From Deltaproteobacteria bacterium (lineage in GTDB: Bacteria; Desulfobacterota; Desulfomonilia; Desulfomonilales; Desulfomonilaceae): 64,000 bases of DNA. The notes under the pieces are model-generated. The model was not told where the DNA came from, did not search any database, and worked only from the letters and a program-made list of their open reading frames with translations. The position numbers and the translations under genes are program-made. The DNA lies in assembly GCA_016875095.1 (NCBI GenBank), contig VGSG01000013.1:1-64000 (forward strand), written 5' to 3'. Within the stretch, counting starts at the first letter, position 1. Every line of letters starts with the position of its first letter. Below are positions 17,236 through 26,267 of this stretch, piece by piece.

Positions 17236-18441
17236 ATGACTGATTATTCGACGATCATTTGCGCCGCTCTATTGATCTTCTTCTATGGACTGATCTCCCG
17301 CGTGTCCGAAAGGTCTCCGATTACCGCGCCGATGGTCTTTTCCGGAATCGGCATCTTGGTGGGCCCCACGGTTCTCAGTCTGCTAAATGTCCAGATCGGT
17401 GGCGCCGTCGTGAAGCTGATAGCGGAAATCACCCTAGTGATAATCTTGTTCGTAGACGCCTCGACGGTGGACCTACGGACGCTAAAGATGCAGCGAGAAA
17501 TTCCACTCCGGTTGCTCGGCTTAGGACTTCCGTTGACGATGGCGCTGGGTTTTGCTGCAGCGGCCCTGCTGGTCAACAATCAGAACCTGTGGCTTGCGGC
17601 GCTGGTGGCGCTTGTCCTGTCTCCCACCGACGCCGCCCTCGGCCAAGCTGTGGTCACCAGTGATCGCCTCCCGGAGGGAATGCGGCAGGCTATCAATGTG
17701 GAAAGCGGGCTCAATGACGGGATCGCTTTAGCTCCGATTCTGATGTGTATCGCTGCCGTTTCTGGAGAAGGACACTCTGGGAATGGTTCGGGTTCGTGGC
17801 TTTTCTTTGTGGTGAGCCAGCTTACCATAGGCCCGATCGCCGGAATCATGGTCGGCTGGTGTGGAGGAAGGCTGGTGGAAGAGGCATCGAAGAGAAACTG
17901 GATGCAGCCCACCTTCCAGCGCCTGGTAGCCGGGTCGCTCGCGGTGCTTGCTTACACTGCTGCTGAGCAGTTTCACGGAAACGGTTTCATAGCCGCTTAT
18001 TGCGCAGGTCTCTTCCTCGGCGCCCAGACACACGATGTACGTGAACGAATCCAAGAATTTGGCGAGGCGGAAGGCCAGCAAATGTCTCTGTTCGTGTTCC
18101 TGCTCTTCGGGCTTGCCATGGTTCCAGCAATGGCTGCCCACTGGGATCTTTGGGCTTTATGCTATGCTATCTTGAGCCTTACCGTTATCCGCATGATCCC
18201 CGTTGCCTTATGCCTTCGCGGTGCGGGCCTCGACACGCGAGATGTTTGCATGATTGCATGGTTTGGCCCCCGCGGGATCGCGTCCATCCTGTATGCGCTT
18301 ATGGGCATAGGCAAAATCGGGGTCATCGGATACGAACGGGAATTCGCCGTCGTAACCCTGACCGTATTGCTGAGTATCTTCTTGCACGGCATATCGGCCG
18401 TTCCTCTCACGCTCTCTTACGCTCGCTCCCGTGCAAGCTAG
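17236..18441 (+). CDS. Na+/H+ antiporter (CPA1 family)
   Basis: 401 residues and about 12 hydrophobic helices. VLSPTDAALGQAVVTS (about 131-146) and VESGLNDGIALAPIL (about 155-169) are the two half-helices that carry the ion-binding Asp residues in the CPA1 family (TDP and ND equivalents). GNGFIAAYCAGLFLG is a later conserved helix. It exchanges Na+ or K+ for protons across the inner membrane. No C-terminal cytoplasmic domain is present, so it is a minimal version. It is probably co-transcribed with the upstream channel and converges closely (8 bases) on the RND pump gene. Confidence 0.88.
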   Translation: MTDYSTIICAALLIFFYGLISRVSERSPITAPMVFSGIGILVGPTVLSLLNVQIGGAVVKLIAEITLVIILFVDASTVDLRTLKMQREIPLRLLGLGLPLTMALGFAAAALLVNNQNLWLAALVALVLSPTDAALGQAVVTSDRLPEGMRQAINVESGLNDGIALAPILMCIAAVSGEGHSGNGSGSWLFFVVSQLTIGPIAGIMVGWCGGRLVEEASKRNWMQPTFQRLVAGSLAVLAYTAAEQFHGNGFIAAYCAGLFLGAQTHDVRERIQEFGEAEGQQMSLFVFLLFGLAMVPAMAAHWDLWALCYAILSLTVIRMIPVALCLRGAGLDTRDVCMIAWFGPRGIASILYALMGIGKIGVIGYEREFAVVTLTVLLSIFLHGISAVPLTLSYARSRAS

Positions 18442-18449
18442 TCACATGG

Positions 18450-21400
18450 CTAAAGAGAGGTGGCTTCATGTTGTTCACGGTCTTTCTTACTGCGTTTCTG
18501 CATGAGAACGTATAGGACGGGTGTGAAGAACACCCCCAAGACAGTTACACCTATCATCCCGGCAAAGACCGCGGTTCCTACCGACTGGCGACTAACGGCT
18601 CCAGCCCCCGATGCTGTCACGAGCGGAAGGACTCCAAAGATGAACGCAAACGAGGTCATGAGAATGGGCCGAAAACGTAACCTTGAAGCCTCGATGGTAG
18701 CCTCCAGGACCTCCTTGCCCCTGGCTCGGGCTTCCCGCGCGAATTCGACTATCAGAATTGCGTTTTTGGCTGCCAGCCCTACCAGCAGCACCAGACCGAC
18801 TTGCGTATAGACGTTATTGTCCATGCCGCCTATCAGCAGCCCGGCCGACGCTCCCAGGACCGCGAGTGGGACGATCAATATGACTGAAATAGGATCGGCC
18901 CAACTCTCGTACAACGCTGCAAGGATAAGGACTACGGCGAGGATGGCGGCGATAAATGTTATAGTTGCCTGGCCGGTTGCCTTCTTTTCCTGGTAAGCCA
19001 TGTTTGTCCAGTCGAAGGCCATTCCGGGTGGGAGAACCGTGGCCGCCAATTGTTCCATAATATCCAGGGCCTGTCCTGAACTGTAGCCCGGTGCGTTCTC
19101 TCCTAGAACCTTGGCAGTGGGGAACAAGTTGTACCTGTCGACACGCATGGGGCCGACCTCGTAGCGCGCGTTCACAATGGTGCCCAAAGGAATCATTTTC
19201 CCTTCGTCGTTTCTAACAAAGAGTTGCGAAATGTCCTGTGGATTGCGCCGGAACTCGCTGTCCGCCTGTGCTCTAAGCTGCCAGGTCCTCCCGAATTTGT
19301 TGAAATCGTTGATGTAGGCTGAGGCGAGGTAGGTTTGCAGCGTGTCGAATACACGCTGAAGCGGGATCTTCAGAGTCAGAGCCTTCGTACGATCAATATC
19401 CAAATAGACATTTGGGTAAGTCGCCCGAAAGGTTGCCATTACCGATCGCAATTCCGGCTGACTTTTCGCCGCATCTCCTAACTCCCAGGCCGATTGTTCC
19501 AGCGCCTGGAAACCGAGGTCTCCTTTGTCGAGAAGCTGCATTTCAAACCCGCCGCCCGTGCCCAGGCCGATGACAGGCGGTAATGTGTACGTGAAGACTG
19601 TTCCTTCGTATATCGATTGGAACTTCGCCGAAAGTTCCTTCATGATCACGTCTCTGCTACGGCCTTTAGCGAGTCGCTCTTTCCACGGTTTCAAGGGCAC
19701 AAAGATTGTAGCTAGGTTCGATCGCGCTGCGTCGATCATCGAATAGCCGGCCAACGCGCCCCAACTGCTTACCCCGTCGGTCTCTCCTATGATCCCACCT
19801 GCTTTCTGCATGGTCTCATAAGTGCGATTGAGCGTCGCTCCGCCGGGCATCTGGACGTCGACCAGAATGAGTCCGTCATCCTCCAAGGGAAGGAATCCCG
19901 TGGGAACGCTCTTATACGTGATACCGGTGAGAACCACGAGCCCTACAAACAGAATCATCATCAGAGCAATACGTCTTACGCCCAAGGAAACCATCCGAGT
20001 GTACCAATTCGTGGTCCACTCAAAGGAACGGTTGAACCATTCAAAAAAACGGTTCCCTGGTCCATGGCCGGGCCGGAGAATAAGGGCGCAAAGAGCCGGA
20101 CTCAATGTCAGCGCATTTATCGCGCTGAAAAACATTGTAATGGCTATTGTCAGAGAGAACTGGCGGAAGAGCTGGCCAATGATGCCCCCGAGGAAGGCCG
20201 GCGGCACGAAGACGGCCATGAGCACCAAAGTAATGCCTATGATGGCGCCGCTGACCTCCTCCATGGATTTGATAGACGCTTCTTTCGGGCTCAAACCGAA
20301 GTCAGCCATGTTCCTCTCGACGTTTTCCACCACCACGATAGCGTCGTCGACGACCAGGCCTATTGCAAGGACGAGTCCGAAGAGCGTCACCATGTTTATG
20401 GAGAATCCCAGAAGCGACATAACCGCAAATGTTCCTATGAGAGACACTGGGATGGTGATAATAGGAATTAGAGTCGCGCGCCAACTTTGCAAGAATATGA
20501 AAACGACCAACACGACCAGCACGAACGCCTCGAACAGCGTTTTGACTACTTCGTGAATGGACGCGTTTACGAAATCCGCTATCTTATAAATGACCTTGTA
20601 TTGAAGTCCCTGAGGAAAACCCTTTTTGAGTTCATCGAGGGTCTTGAGCACCTGGTCGGTGACCTCGATTGCGTTCGAACCGGGAGATTGGTAGACTATC
20701 AGCGTGGCAGCCGGCTGGCCATTGAAGACGGACAAGAAATCGTACGCCTTACCGCCCATATTAACCTTTGCCACGTCCCTGACGCGAATTGTCCGGGTCC
20801 CTTCGCCGGTCTTGATAATGATGTCCTCAAATTGCTTGATTTCCGTAAGCCGACCAAGTGTGTTGACGTTGAGCTGATAGACCTGATCATTTGGGACCGG
20901 AGGTTGGCCCAACTGCCCGCCTGCCACCTGGATGTTTTGTTCGCGCAGTGCCTTCACCACATCATCGACGGTGAGGTTCCTGGCGCGCAGCTTATCCGCG
21001 TCAAGCCATATCCGCATGGAATAGTCTTTGCTCGGATATAGAACTATGTCCCCAACTCCTCGTATCCGGCTTAGGACATCTTTGACGTTGATTGTTACGT
21101 AATTGGTCACGTAGAGATCGTCGTACCTTTTATCCGGCGAGTACACCGAAATGACTGCAATAAGAGCGCTGGATACCTTCTTAGTCGTCACTCCCTGTCG
21201 CTGGACGTCTTCGGGCAACTGCGCGAGGGCAGCGGAGACGCGGTTTTGAGTGAGCACCGTGTTCATGTCGATATCGGTCCCAAGCTCGAAGGTGACACTC
21301 AGAGTATACGAGCCGTCAGCAGCGCTTTGGCTCGACATGTAGAGCATGTTTTCCACGCCATTGACCTGCTGCTCAATGGGCGCCGCAACCGTTTCCGCGA

Positions 21401-21572
21401 TCACGCGAGGATCTGCGCCGGGATAGGAAGCCTTGACTTGCACGACTGGCGGAACAATTTCGGGGTACTGGGCGATCGGCAGACCAAAAATGGCAATTCC
21501 CCCGGCAAAGACGATAAGGATCGAGATGACCGAAGCGAAAATGGGCCTTTCAATGAAGAAGCGACTCAGCAT
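18450..21572 (-). CDS. RND multidrug efflux transporter, HAE1 family inner-membrane subunit
   Basis: 1040 residues, the usual length of AcrB/MexB. The start MLSRFFIERPIFASVISIL with the first transmembrane helix is canonical. The duplicated layout is present: two large periplasmic loops and twelve helices. VVDDAIVVVENVER near residue 405-418 carries the two proton-relay Asp residues of helix 4, and GLAAKNAILIVEFA near 937-950 carries the helix-10 Lys. It pumps hydrophobic drugs or bile-like compounds into a TolC-type channel. The adaptor gene lies 12 bases upstream. No outer-membrane factor gene is nearby. Confidence 0.95.
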   Translation of the reverse strand: MLSRFFIERPIFASVISILIVFAGGIAIFGLPIAQYPEIVPPVVQVKASYPGADPRVIAETVAAPIEQQVNGVENMLYMSSQSAADGSYTLSVTFELGTDIDMNTVLTQNRVSAALAQLPEDVQRQGVTTKKVSSALIAVISVYSPDKRYDDLYVTNYVTINVKDVLSRIRGVGDIVLYPSKDYSMRIWLDADKLRARNLTVDDVVKALREQNIQVAGGQLGQPPVPNDQVYQLNVNTLGRLTEIKQFEDIIIKTGEGTRTIRVRDVAKVNMGGKAYDFLSVFNGQPAATLIVYQSPGSNAIEVTDQVLKTLDELKKGFPQGLQYKVIYKIADFVNASIHEVVKTLFEAFVLVVLVVFIFLQSWRATLIPIITIPVSLIGTFAVMSLLGFSINMVTLFGLVLAIGLVVDDAIVVVENVERNMADFGLSPKEASIKSMEEVSGAIIGITLVLMAVFVPPAFLGGIIGQLFRQFSLTIAITMFFSAINALTLSPALCALILRPGHGPGNRFFEWFNRSFEWTTNWYTRMVSLGVRRIALMMILFVGLVVLTGITYKSVPTGFLPLEDDGLILVDVQMPGGATLNRTYETMQKAGGIIGETDGVSSWGALAGYSMIDAARSNLATIFVPLKPWKERLAKGRSRDVIMKELSAKFQSIYEGTVFTYTLPPVIGLGTGGGFEMQLLDKGDLGFQALEQSAWELGDAAKSQPELRSVMATFRATYPNVYLDIDRTKALTLKIPLQRVFDTLQTYLASAYINDFNKFGRTWQLRAQADSEFRRNPQDISQLFVRNDEGKMIPLGTIVNARYEVGPMRVDRYNLFPTAKVLGENAPGYSSGQALDIMEQLAATVLPPGMAFDWTNMAYQEKKATGQATITFIAAILAVVLILAALYESWADPISVILIVPLAVLGASAGLLIGGMDNNVYTQVGLVLLVGLAAKNAILIVEFAREARARGKEVLEATIEASRLRFRPILMTSFAFIFGVLPLVTASGAGAVSRQSVGTAVFAGMIGVTVLGVFFTPVLYVLMQKRSKKDREQHEATSL

Positions 21573-21584
21573 TTTGCACCTCGA

Positions 21585-22766
21585 CTACCGTGGAGAGGGT
21601 GGGGCGGCCTTTTCGGTAGCCGGGGATGTCAATGGAATGGGAGATTCCTTTGGGGTTACTTTGGCGCCGGGCCTGGCCCGTTGGATCGCATTGGTCACTA
21701 CCCATTCATCCTTCGCCAGTCCGTCTTCTATCACCCTGAGGGCCCCCTCGAGTGGGCCGGTCTTAACAAGTCTCTGTTCAACTACGTGGTCTTTGCTCAC
21801 TACCATAACGTACCTTCCTGCCTGGCCAATACCAACCGACAGCTCTGGAACCAGCAGAGCCTCCTTCTTCTGGATTGGGACCCTCACACGACCGAAGAGC
21901 CCTGGAAACAGCAATCCTTTTTCGTTCGAAAAGATGGCTCTAACTTTGAGTGTTCCGGTGCTTGGGTCAACACGGGGTTCGGAAAAATCAATCTTTCCTT
22001 CATGGGGATAGCCGGTCTCATCGGCCAACTGGAGATAAGCAGGAGGCCTTTCCCTGTCCGAAGGTTGTTGGGTACGGATATTCGGCCACATCCTCATCAG
22101 CATCAGCAGGTCACGCTCACTGACGTCAAAATAAACGTATACCGAACTATCATTTACAATTTCGGTGAGCAGAGTCTTTTCTCGCGCTCCTACCAGGTTT
22201 CCCACGTCCACATAGTTTCGGCTGACATGCCCGCTAATCGGAGCAGTGACCTGCGTGTATGCGAGATCGAGTTTTGCCTTTTCCAGATCGGCCTTCGTAA
22301 TTCCTAGTTGCGCCTGGCCCACTGCTTCCTCCGCGCTATGCACTTCATATTGGAGCCGGCTTATGGACGCGGTGGCAAGAAGTTGCTCAGCACGCTTGAG
22401 ATTTGCCTGTTTTAGCTGCAAGTCCGCTTGCTTTCCTTTCAAAGCAGCTTCACTCTGGTCAACCTGGGCCTGGAAAGGTCTCGGATCTATGACGAAGAGC
22501 AGATCCCCTTTCTTGACTTTAGAATCCGGCACAAAGCGGACGCTCTCCAACCACCCCTCGACTCTTGCGCGAATCTCCACAAATTCGAGCGCCGCCGTAG
22601 TACCTGTGAATTCAAGGTAGTGCGTCACCTCCCTATTCAAGGGATGGCTCACAATCACTTCTGCTGATGGAGGCACAGCCAGCCGGGCCTTATCGCCGCA
22701 GCCGAGGATGTTCATGGAAGCCAAGGCGACGAAGATAGCGACTTTTGACAATTTCATGGAGGTCAT
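21585..22766 (-). CDS. RND efflux periplasmic adaptor subunit (membrane fusion protein)
   Basis: 393 residues. An N-terminal lipoprotein signal ends at LGCGDK, so the mature protein is probably anchored to the inner membrane. The barrel-sandwich hybrid begins with VEIRARVEGWLESVRFVPDSKVKKGDLLFVIDPRPF. A helical hairpin (LKQANLKRAEQLL and following) and the return strand VTAPISGHVSRNYVDVGNLV complete the MFP fold. It bridges the RND pump, encoded 12 bases downstream, to an outer-membrane channel. Ribosome site AGGAG is 9 bases before the ATG. Confidence 0.93.
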   Translation of the reverse strand: MTSMKLSKVAIFVALASMNILGCGDKARLAVPPSAEVIVSHPLNREVTHYLEFTGTTAALEFVEIRARVEGWLESVRFVPDSKVKKGDLLFVIDPRPFQAQVDQSEAALKGKQADLQLKQANLKRAEQLLATASISRLQYEVHSAEEAVGQAQLGITKADLEKAKLDLAYTQVTAPISGHVSRNYVDVGNLVGAREKTLLTEIVNDSSVYVYFDVSERDLLMLMRMWPNIRTQQPSDRERPPAYLQLADETGYPHEGKIDFSEPRVDPSTGTLKVRAIFSNEKGLLFPGLFGRVRVPIQKKEALLVPELSVGIGQAGRYVMVVSKDHVVEQRLVKTGPLEGALRVIEDGLAKDEWVVTNAIQRARPGAKVTPKESPIPLTSPATEKAAPPSPR

Positions 22767-23129
22767 AAACCGGACTCCTGATTTCTGCTAGTGTAGATAA
22801 TTAGTATGGTATTGCTCCCGACCTGGAGTCAACGAAAAACTCACTTATTCTAGATCAAAATACATGATACCCGAAGCAAAGACCTCTGAACGGTGACTCA
22901 GATAAGCTCCCGAATTCTCTGTGGACAGCCGTTGCGCCCTAGAGTATAGTACAGGCGCAAGCTGGAGTCCCCGGCCGCCGGCGCAAAACCGGTCAATGTG
23001 ACAAAAGTCTGGCACACGAGAGACGCGTCCAAAACGCGGTGGGGACGGTAGACGGAAGTGCGGGAGAGGGGCCCATGCCGGATCTTGAGTGTGATTATCA
23101 CTTTCGAAATCTGCGATAGGAGGGACGGC
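22767..23129. other. Intergenic region between divergent genes
   Basis: This stretch presumably carries the promoters of the RND operon (leftwards) and the lipoprotein gene (rightwards). I see no gene or convincing operator in it. A clear ribosome site AGGAGGG (23118-23124) serves the GTG at 23130. Confidence 0.5.
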
Positions 23130-23990
23130 GTGAATATCGGTGATTCATTCCGGACAATGAAACGGATCATGACGGTGCTTGGTCGTAACATTTCCGAAAA
23201 AACCTATAGAAGCTTCACAGGTTTTGCTCGGGAATTGCTCTCATTTTATGCCCTCTTTTGCTGGGCCCTGATTCTGATAGCTTTGGCGCTCATGATTTCA
23301 GGATGCGGCAGGTACAAAGAGGAACTGGAGAGCGCCAACCAACAAATAGAAAAGCTGAACTCCGAGGTCAAGAGGCTGACTGAGGAGGTTGCCCGTTTGA
23401 ACGAGGAAAAGAAACGTCTGAACGATGACTCAAAAGCTCTATCAGACAAGACTACGCGGATGCAGCGAGAACTGGACGACCTGAACAAGGCTAAGGCAGC
23501 TCTTTCTGCCGAAAACAAAGAAATTAAGAAGAAAAATAGTGTGGCCGATGAGGAAATCGCTACTCTGAACCGCGAAAAAGCTCAACTAGCCAAAGAGGTC
23601 GAGGAACTCAAGAAACGGCTTGCTGAGATGGCCTCACCCCCGAGATTACCTGACGCCACACCGATCCAAGGGGGTCCACAGAGTGCCGGACCTCCCGACG
23701 AAATCAGTCCGTGTGATGCGGTAGTAGCGTTTATGAAGGCAAGCGAGGCAATCGTTAGACAGCAAAAAGGACCAGAACGCACACGATCGCTTGAACAGGC
23801 ACATGAGCAGTACGCGCCGAAAATGAAAGGAGCGCCTGAAAAGGCCATAAGGGCTGCGCAAGAGTGGGTGAAAGAGGGTACTAGGTTTTGGGACCAACCC
23901 CATGACGATTCAACTTTCCGCCTTCTTCACCTGAGGAACACTGTCTTGGAATTCTGTGGGAAGTCACCGAGCGGGGCTGGTTTTAGGTAG
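23130..23990 (+). CDS. Coiled-coil lipoprotein, unknown function
   Basis: 286 residues from a GTG at 23130, chosen for the perfect AGGAGGG site five bases upstream. A hydrophobic helix ends in a lipobox (LALMISGC, near residue 59), which is late for a signal peptide, so the true N-terminus may be shorter. Residues about 65-165 are an almost continuous heptad coiled coil (EELESANQQIEKLNSEV and LNEEKKRLNDDSKAL are examples). The C-terminal 100 residues are globular and unrecognised. It is probably an envelope protein facing the periplasm. Confidence 0.7.
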   Translation: MNIGDSFRTMKRIMTVLGRNISEKTYRSFTGFARELLSFYALFCWALILIALALMISGCGRYKEELESANQQIEKLNSEVKRLTEEVARLNEEKKRLNDDSKALSDKTTRMQRELDDLNKAKAALSAENKEIKKKNSVADEEIATLNREKAQLAKEVEELKKRLAEMASPPRLPDATPIQGGPQSAGPPDEISPCDAVVAFMKASEAIVRQQKGPERTRSLEQAHEQYAPKMKGAPEKAIRAAQEWVKEGTRFWDQPHDDSTFRLLHLRNTVLEFCGKSPSGAGFR

Positions 23991-24163
23991 ATCCGCCTGA
24001 TCTTACGCTGAGCTGTCGGGATCGAAGATTGCCGGGCTGAAAGGAGATTGAGGAACTCTTCGCATCTCCGGGAATTCCTTCCATCGATAGCGTGAGCTTC
24101 TTTCCAGGCTTCAAGTCGATGGGCTCAGATGTTGCCAATCCGCGGCCTGCGGTGGAAGTTCTT

Positions 24164-26254
24164 TCAGGGCCTCATCGGTCTACTCTCCATTACCGCCACG
24201 CTTCGTCGGCCTACCAAGTATTTCCTTTCAGGTATCGGGACCTGATTCTTCGGTTCCACAATATCCGACGGGGAGGGCTGGGTCGTGTCTAAAGCCCGGA
24301 ACCACGTTTCCCGCTCCAAATAGGGAAGCTCAATCATTATCTCGTCCGCAGACATGTTCATGATAACGTGAACGTTCTCCTCTCCAGGCGCCGCGCCTGC
24401 TAAAGTAAAACCCAAGACCTGCGCTTCTCGTTCTTCCCACCGCGGGTTATAGAGCTTTGCTCCGTGCCAGGTCACATCGGCAATACTTTTGTTCTCGGCT
24501 TTGTTCCCGGTAAGAAATCGTCCCTGCATCAGGCACGGATGACGTTTTCGAAACACAATCATTCCGCTCACAAAGAGCAACATATCTCGGTTCGTTTCTG
24601 TAAGTGTCCAATCAAACCAGCCGAGTTCGTTGTCCTGGCAATAGGCGTTATTGTTACCCATTTGAGTTCTCAAAACTTCATCTCCCGCAAGCAGGAGAGG
24701 CGCTCCCTGGCTGAGTAACAGAATTGCAATGAAGTTCTTTGCCTGACGTTTTCGGAGTTCGAGGATTTGCCGATCGTCCGTCTCACCTTCAAGACCACAA
24801 TTCCAGCTTAGATTATCGTCTGTCCCGTCTCTGTTATCCTCAGCGTTGGCTTCATTGTGTTTTTGGCCGTAAGCAACCAGATCGTGTAAAGTGAAACCGT
24901 CGTGACACGTGATGAAATTGATACTGTTTCCCGGCAATCGCCCGTCGTCCTCGTACAGATCGCTGCTGCCGCTAATCCGCGTGGCGACTTCGCCAATCAA
25001 GCCTCGATCGCCGCGTACGAAGCGCCTTATCACATCTCGGTATCGGCCATTCCACTCGGCCCATCGAAATCCCGGAAAATCCCCCACTTGATACAGACCG
25101 GCCGCGTCCCAAGCTTCGGCGATTACTTTGGCCCTATCCAGGGCGGACGAGAATTCGATGCTCCAGAGGAGAGGCGCATTGTAGAGGGGATTGCCGTCCT
25201 CTCCGCGAGCCAATACACTTGCGAGATCGAATCTGAAGCCGTCAACATGCATTTCCCGGACCCAAAACTCCAGACACTCTAATATGAACGCCGTAACTAT
25301 CGGATGATTGCAGTTGACCGTGTTTCCGCATCCCGTGTAGTCTCGATAAACACTCCGATCCAATGGATCGAGGTGATAAAAGGTCTCGTTGCCGAATCCT
25401 TTGAAATTGATAACCGGCCCGGATCCTCCCGCTTCGGCGGTGTGATTGAATACCACGTCGAGAATGACCCCGATGCCCGCGCGGTGCAAAGATTTCACCA
25501 TGTCGCGGAACTCATTCAGATGCGTCCCCTCTTCCGGAGAAACGCAGTATCCGGGATGGGGACAGAAGAAGCTGTGCGTGCTATATCCCCAGAAATTTTT
25601 CAGCCCGTGTTCGGCCGCGCGGTCCGGCACGTCTTGCTCATCAAAAGCCATTAGGGGGAGCAGTTCCACATGAGTAATCCCGAGAGCCTTCAGATACGGG
25701 ATCTTTTCGATGATACCGGCAAAAGTTCCCGGGTGAGCCACACGCGCAGAAGAATGTTTGGTGAACCCGCCTACATGCATTTCGTAAATGATCATGTTTT
25801 CATTGGCATGATCGATTGGTCGATCATTTTCCCAGTCGTATCTCGCGTCGATGACCATGGCGCGCATAGCCGGCCACGCCACAAGGTCAGTCCGAGAAGC
25901 TGCGCGGCGATCCCATAATGTATTGGTGACTGCCCGCGCCCAAGGATCGAGGAGTTCTCTACGCTTGTCAAACCGGAAGCCTGAACCGCGCGTGTCGCCT
26001 GGACCGTCAACCTTCCAGGTGTAATGAACACCCTTGGGCAGTCCGACAACGTAGACGTGCCAGAAAAAGAATGTCCGGTTCACGGACGGATCCAACTTAA
26101 TGACTTGTAGAGGTATCGGACTGTCCGCCTTTTCGTAGAGCAGCAACTCAACAGAAGACGCGTGTCTACTGAAAACGGAGAAGTTCGTTCCTTGCGCCCG
26201 CCAGATGGCGCCCAAAGGGTAGCGCGTTCCGGTCTGGGTCTCGAAATAAGTCAT
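24164..26254 (-). CDS. glgX: Glycogen debranching enzyme
   Basis: 696 residues from the ATG at 26254 (AAAGGATGG site); an upstream ATG at 26281 overlaps the end of glgP and is less likely. N-terminal CBM48-like domain (GAIWRAQGTNFSVFSRHA, residues 10-30) is followed by a GH13 barrel: VILDVVFNHTAE, GFRFDLASVL with the nucleophile Asp, VIAEAWDA with the acid Glu, and FITCHDGFTLHDLV. The enzyme removes alpha-1,6 branches from phosphorylase limit dextrin in the cytosol. It is the last gene of the glycogen-glycolysis cluster and follows glgP with an overlap or a 13-base gap, depending on the start. Confidence 0.94.
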   Translation of the reverse strand: MTYFETQTGTRYPLGAIWRAQGTNFSVFSRHASSVELLLYEKADSPIPLQVIKLDPSVNRTFFFWHVYVVGLPKGVHYTWKVDGPGDTRGSGFRFDKRRELLDPWARAVTNTLWDRRAASRTDLVAWPAMRAMVIDARYDWENDRPIDHANENMIIYEMHVGGFTKHSSARVAHPGTFAGIIEKIPYLKALGITHVELLPLMAFDEQDVPDRAAEHGLKNFWGYSTHSFFCPHPGYCVSPEEGTHLNEFRDMVKSLHRAGIGVILDVVFNHTAEAGGSGPVINFKGFGNETFYHLDPLDRSVYRDYTGCGNTVNCNHPIVTAFILECLEFWVREMHVDGFRFDLASVLARGEDGNPLYNAPLLWSIEFSSALDRAKVIAEAWDAAGLYQVGDFPGFRWAEWNGRYRDVIRRFVRGDRGLIGEVATRISGSSDLYEDDGRLPGNSINFITCHDGFTLHDLVAYGQKHNEANAEDNRDGTDDNLSWNCGLEGETDDRQILELRKRQAKNFIAILLLSQGAPLLLAGDEVLRTQMGNNNAYCQDNELGWFDWTLTETNRDMLLFVSGMIVFRKRHPCLMQGRFLTGNKAENKSIADVTWHGAKLYNPRWEEREAQVLGFTLAGAAPGEENVHVIMNMSADEIMIELPYLERETWFRALDTTQPSPSDIVEPKNQVPIPERKYLVGRRSVAVMESRPMRP

Positions 26255-26267
26255 AGGCCATCCTTTA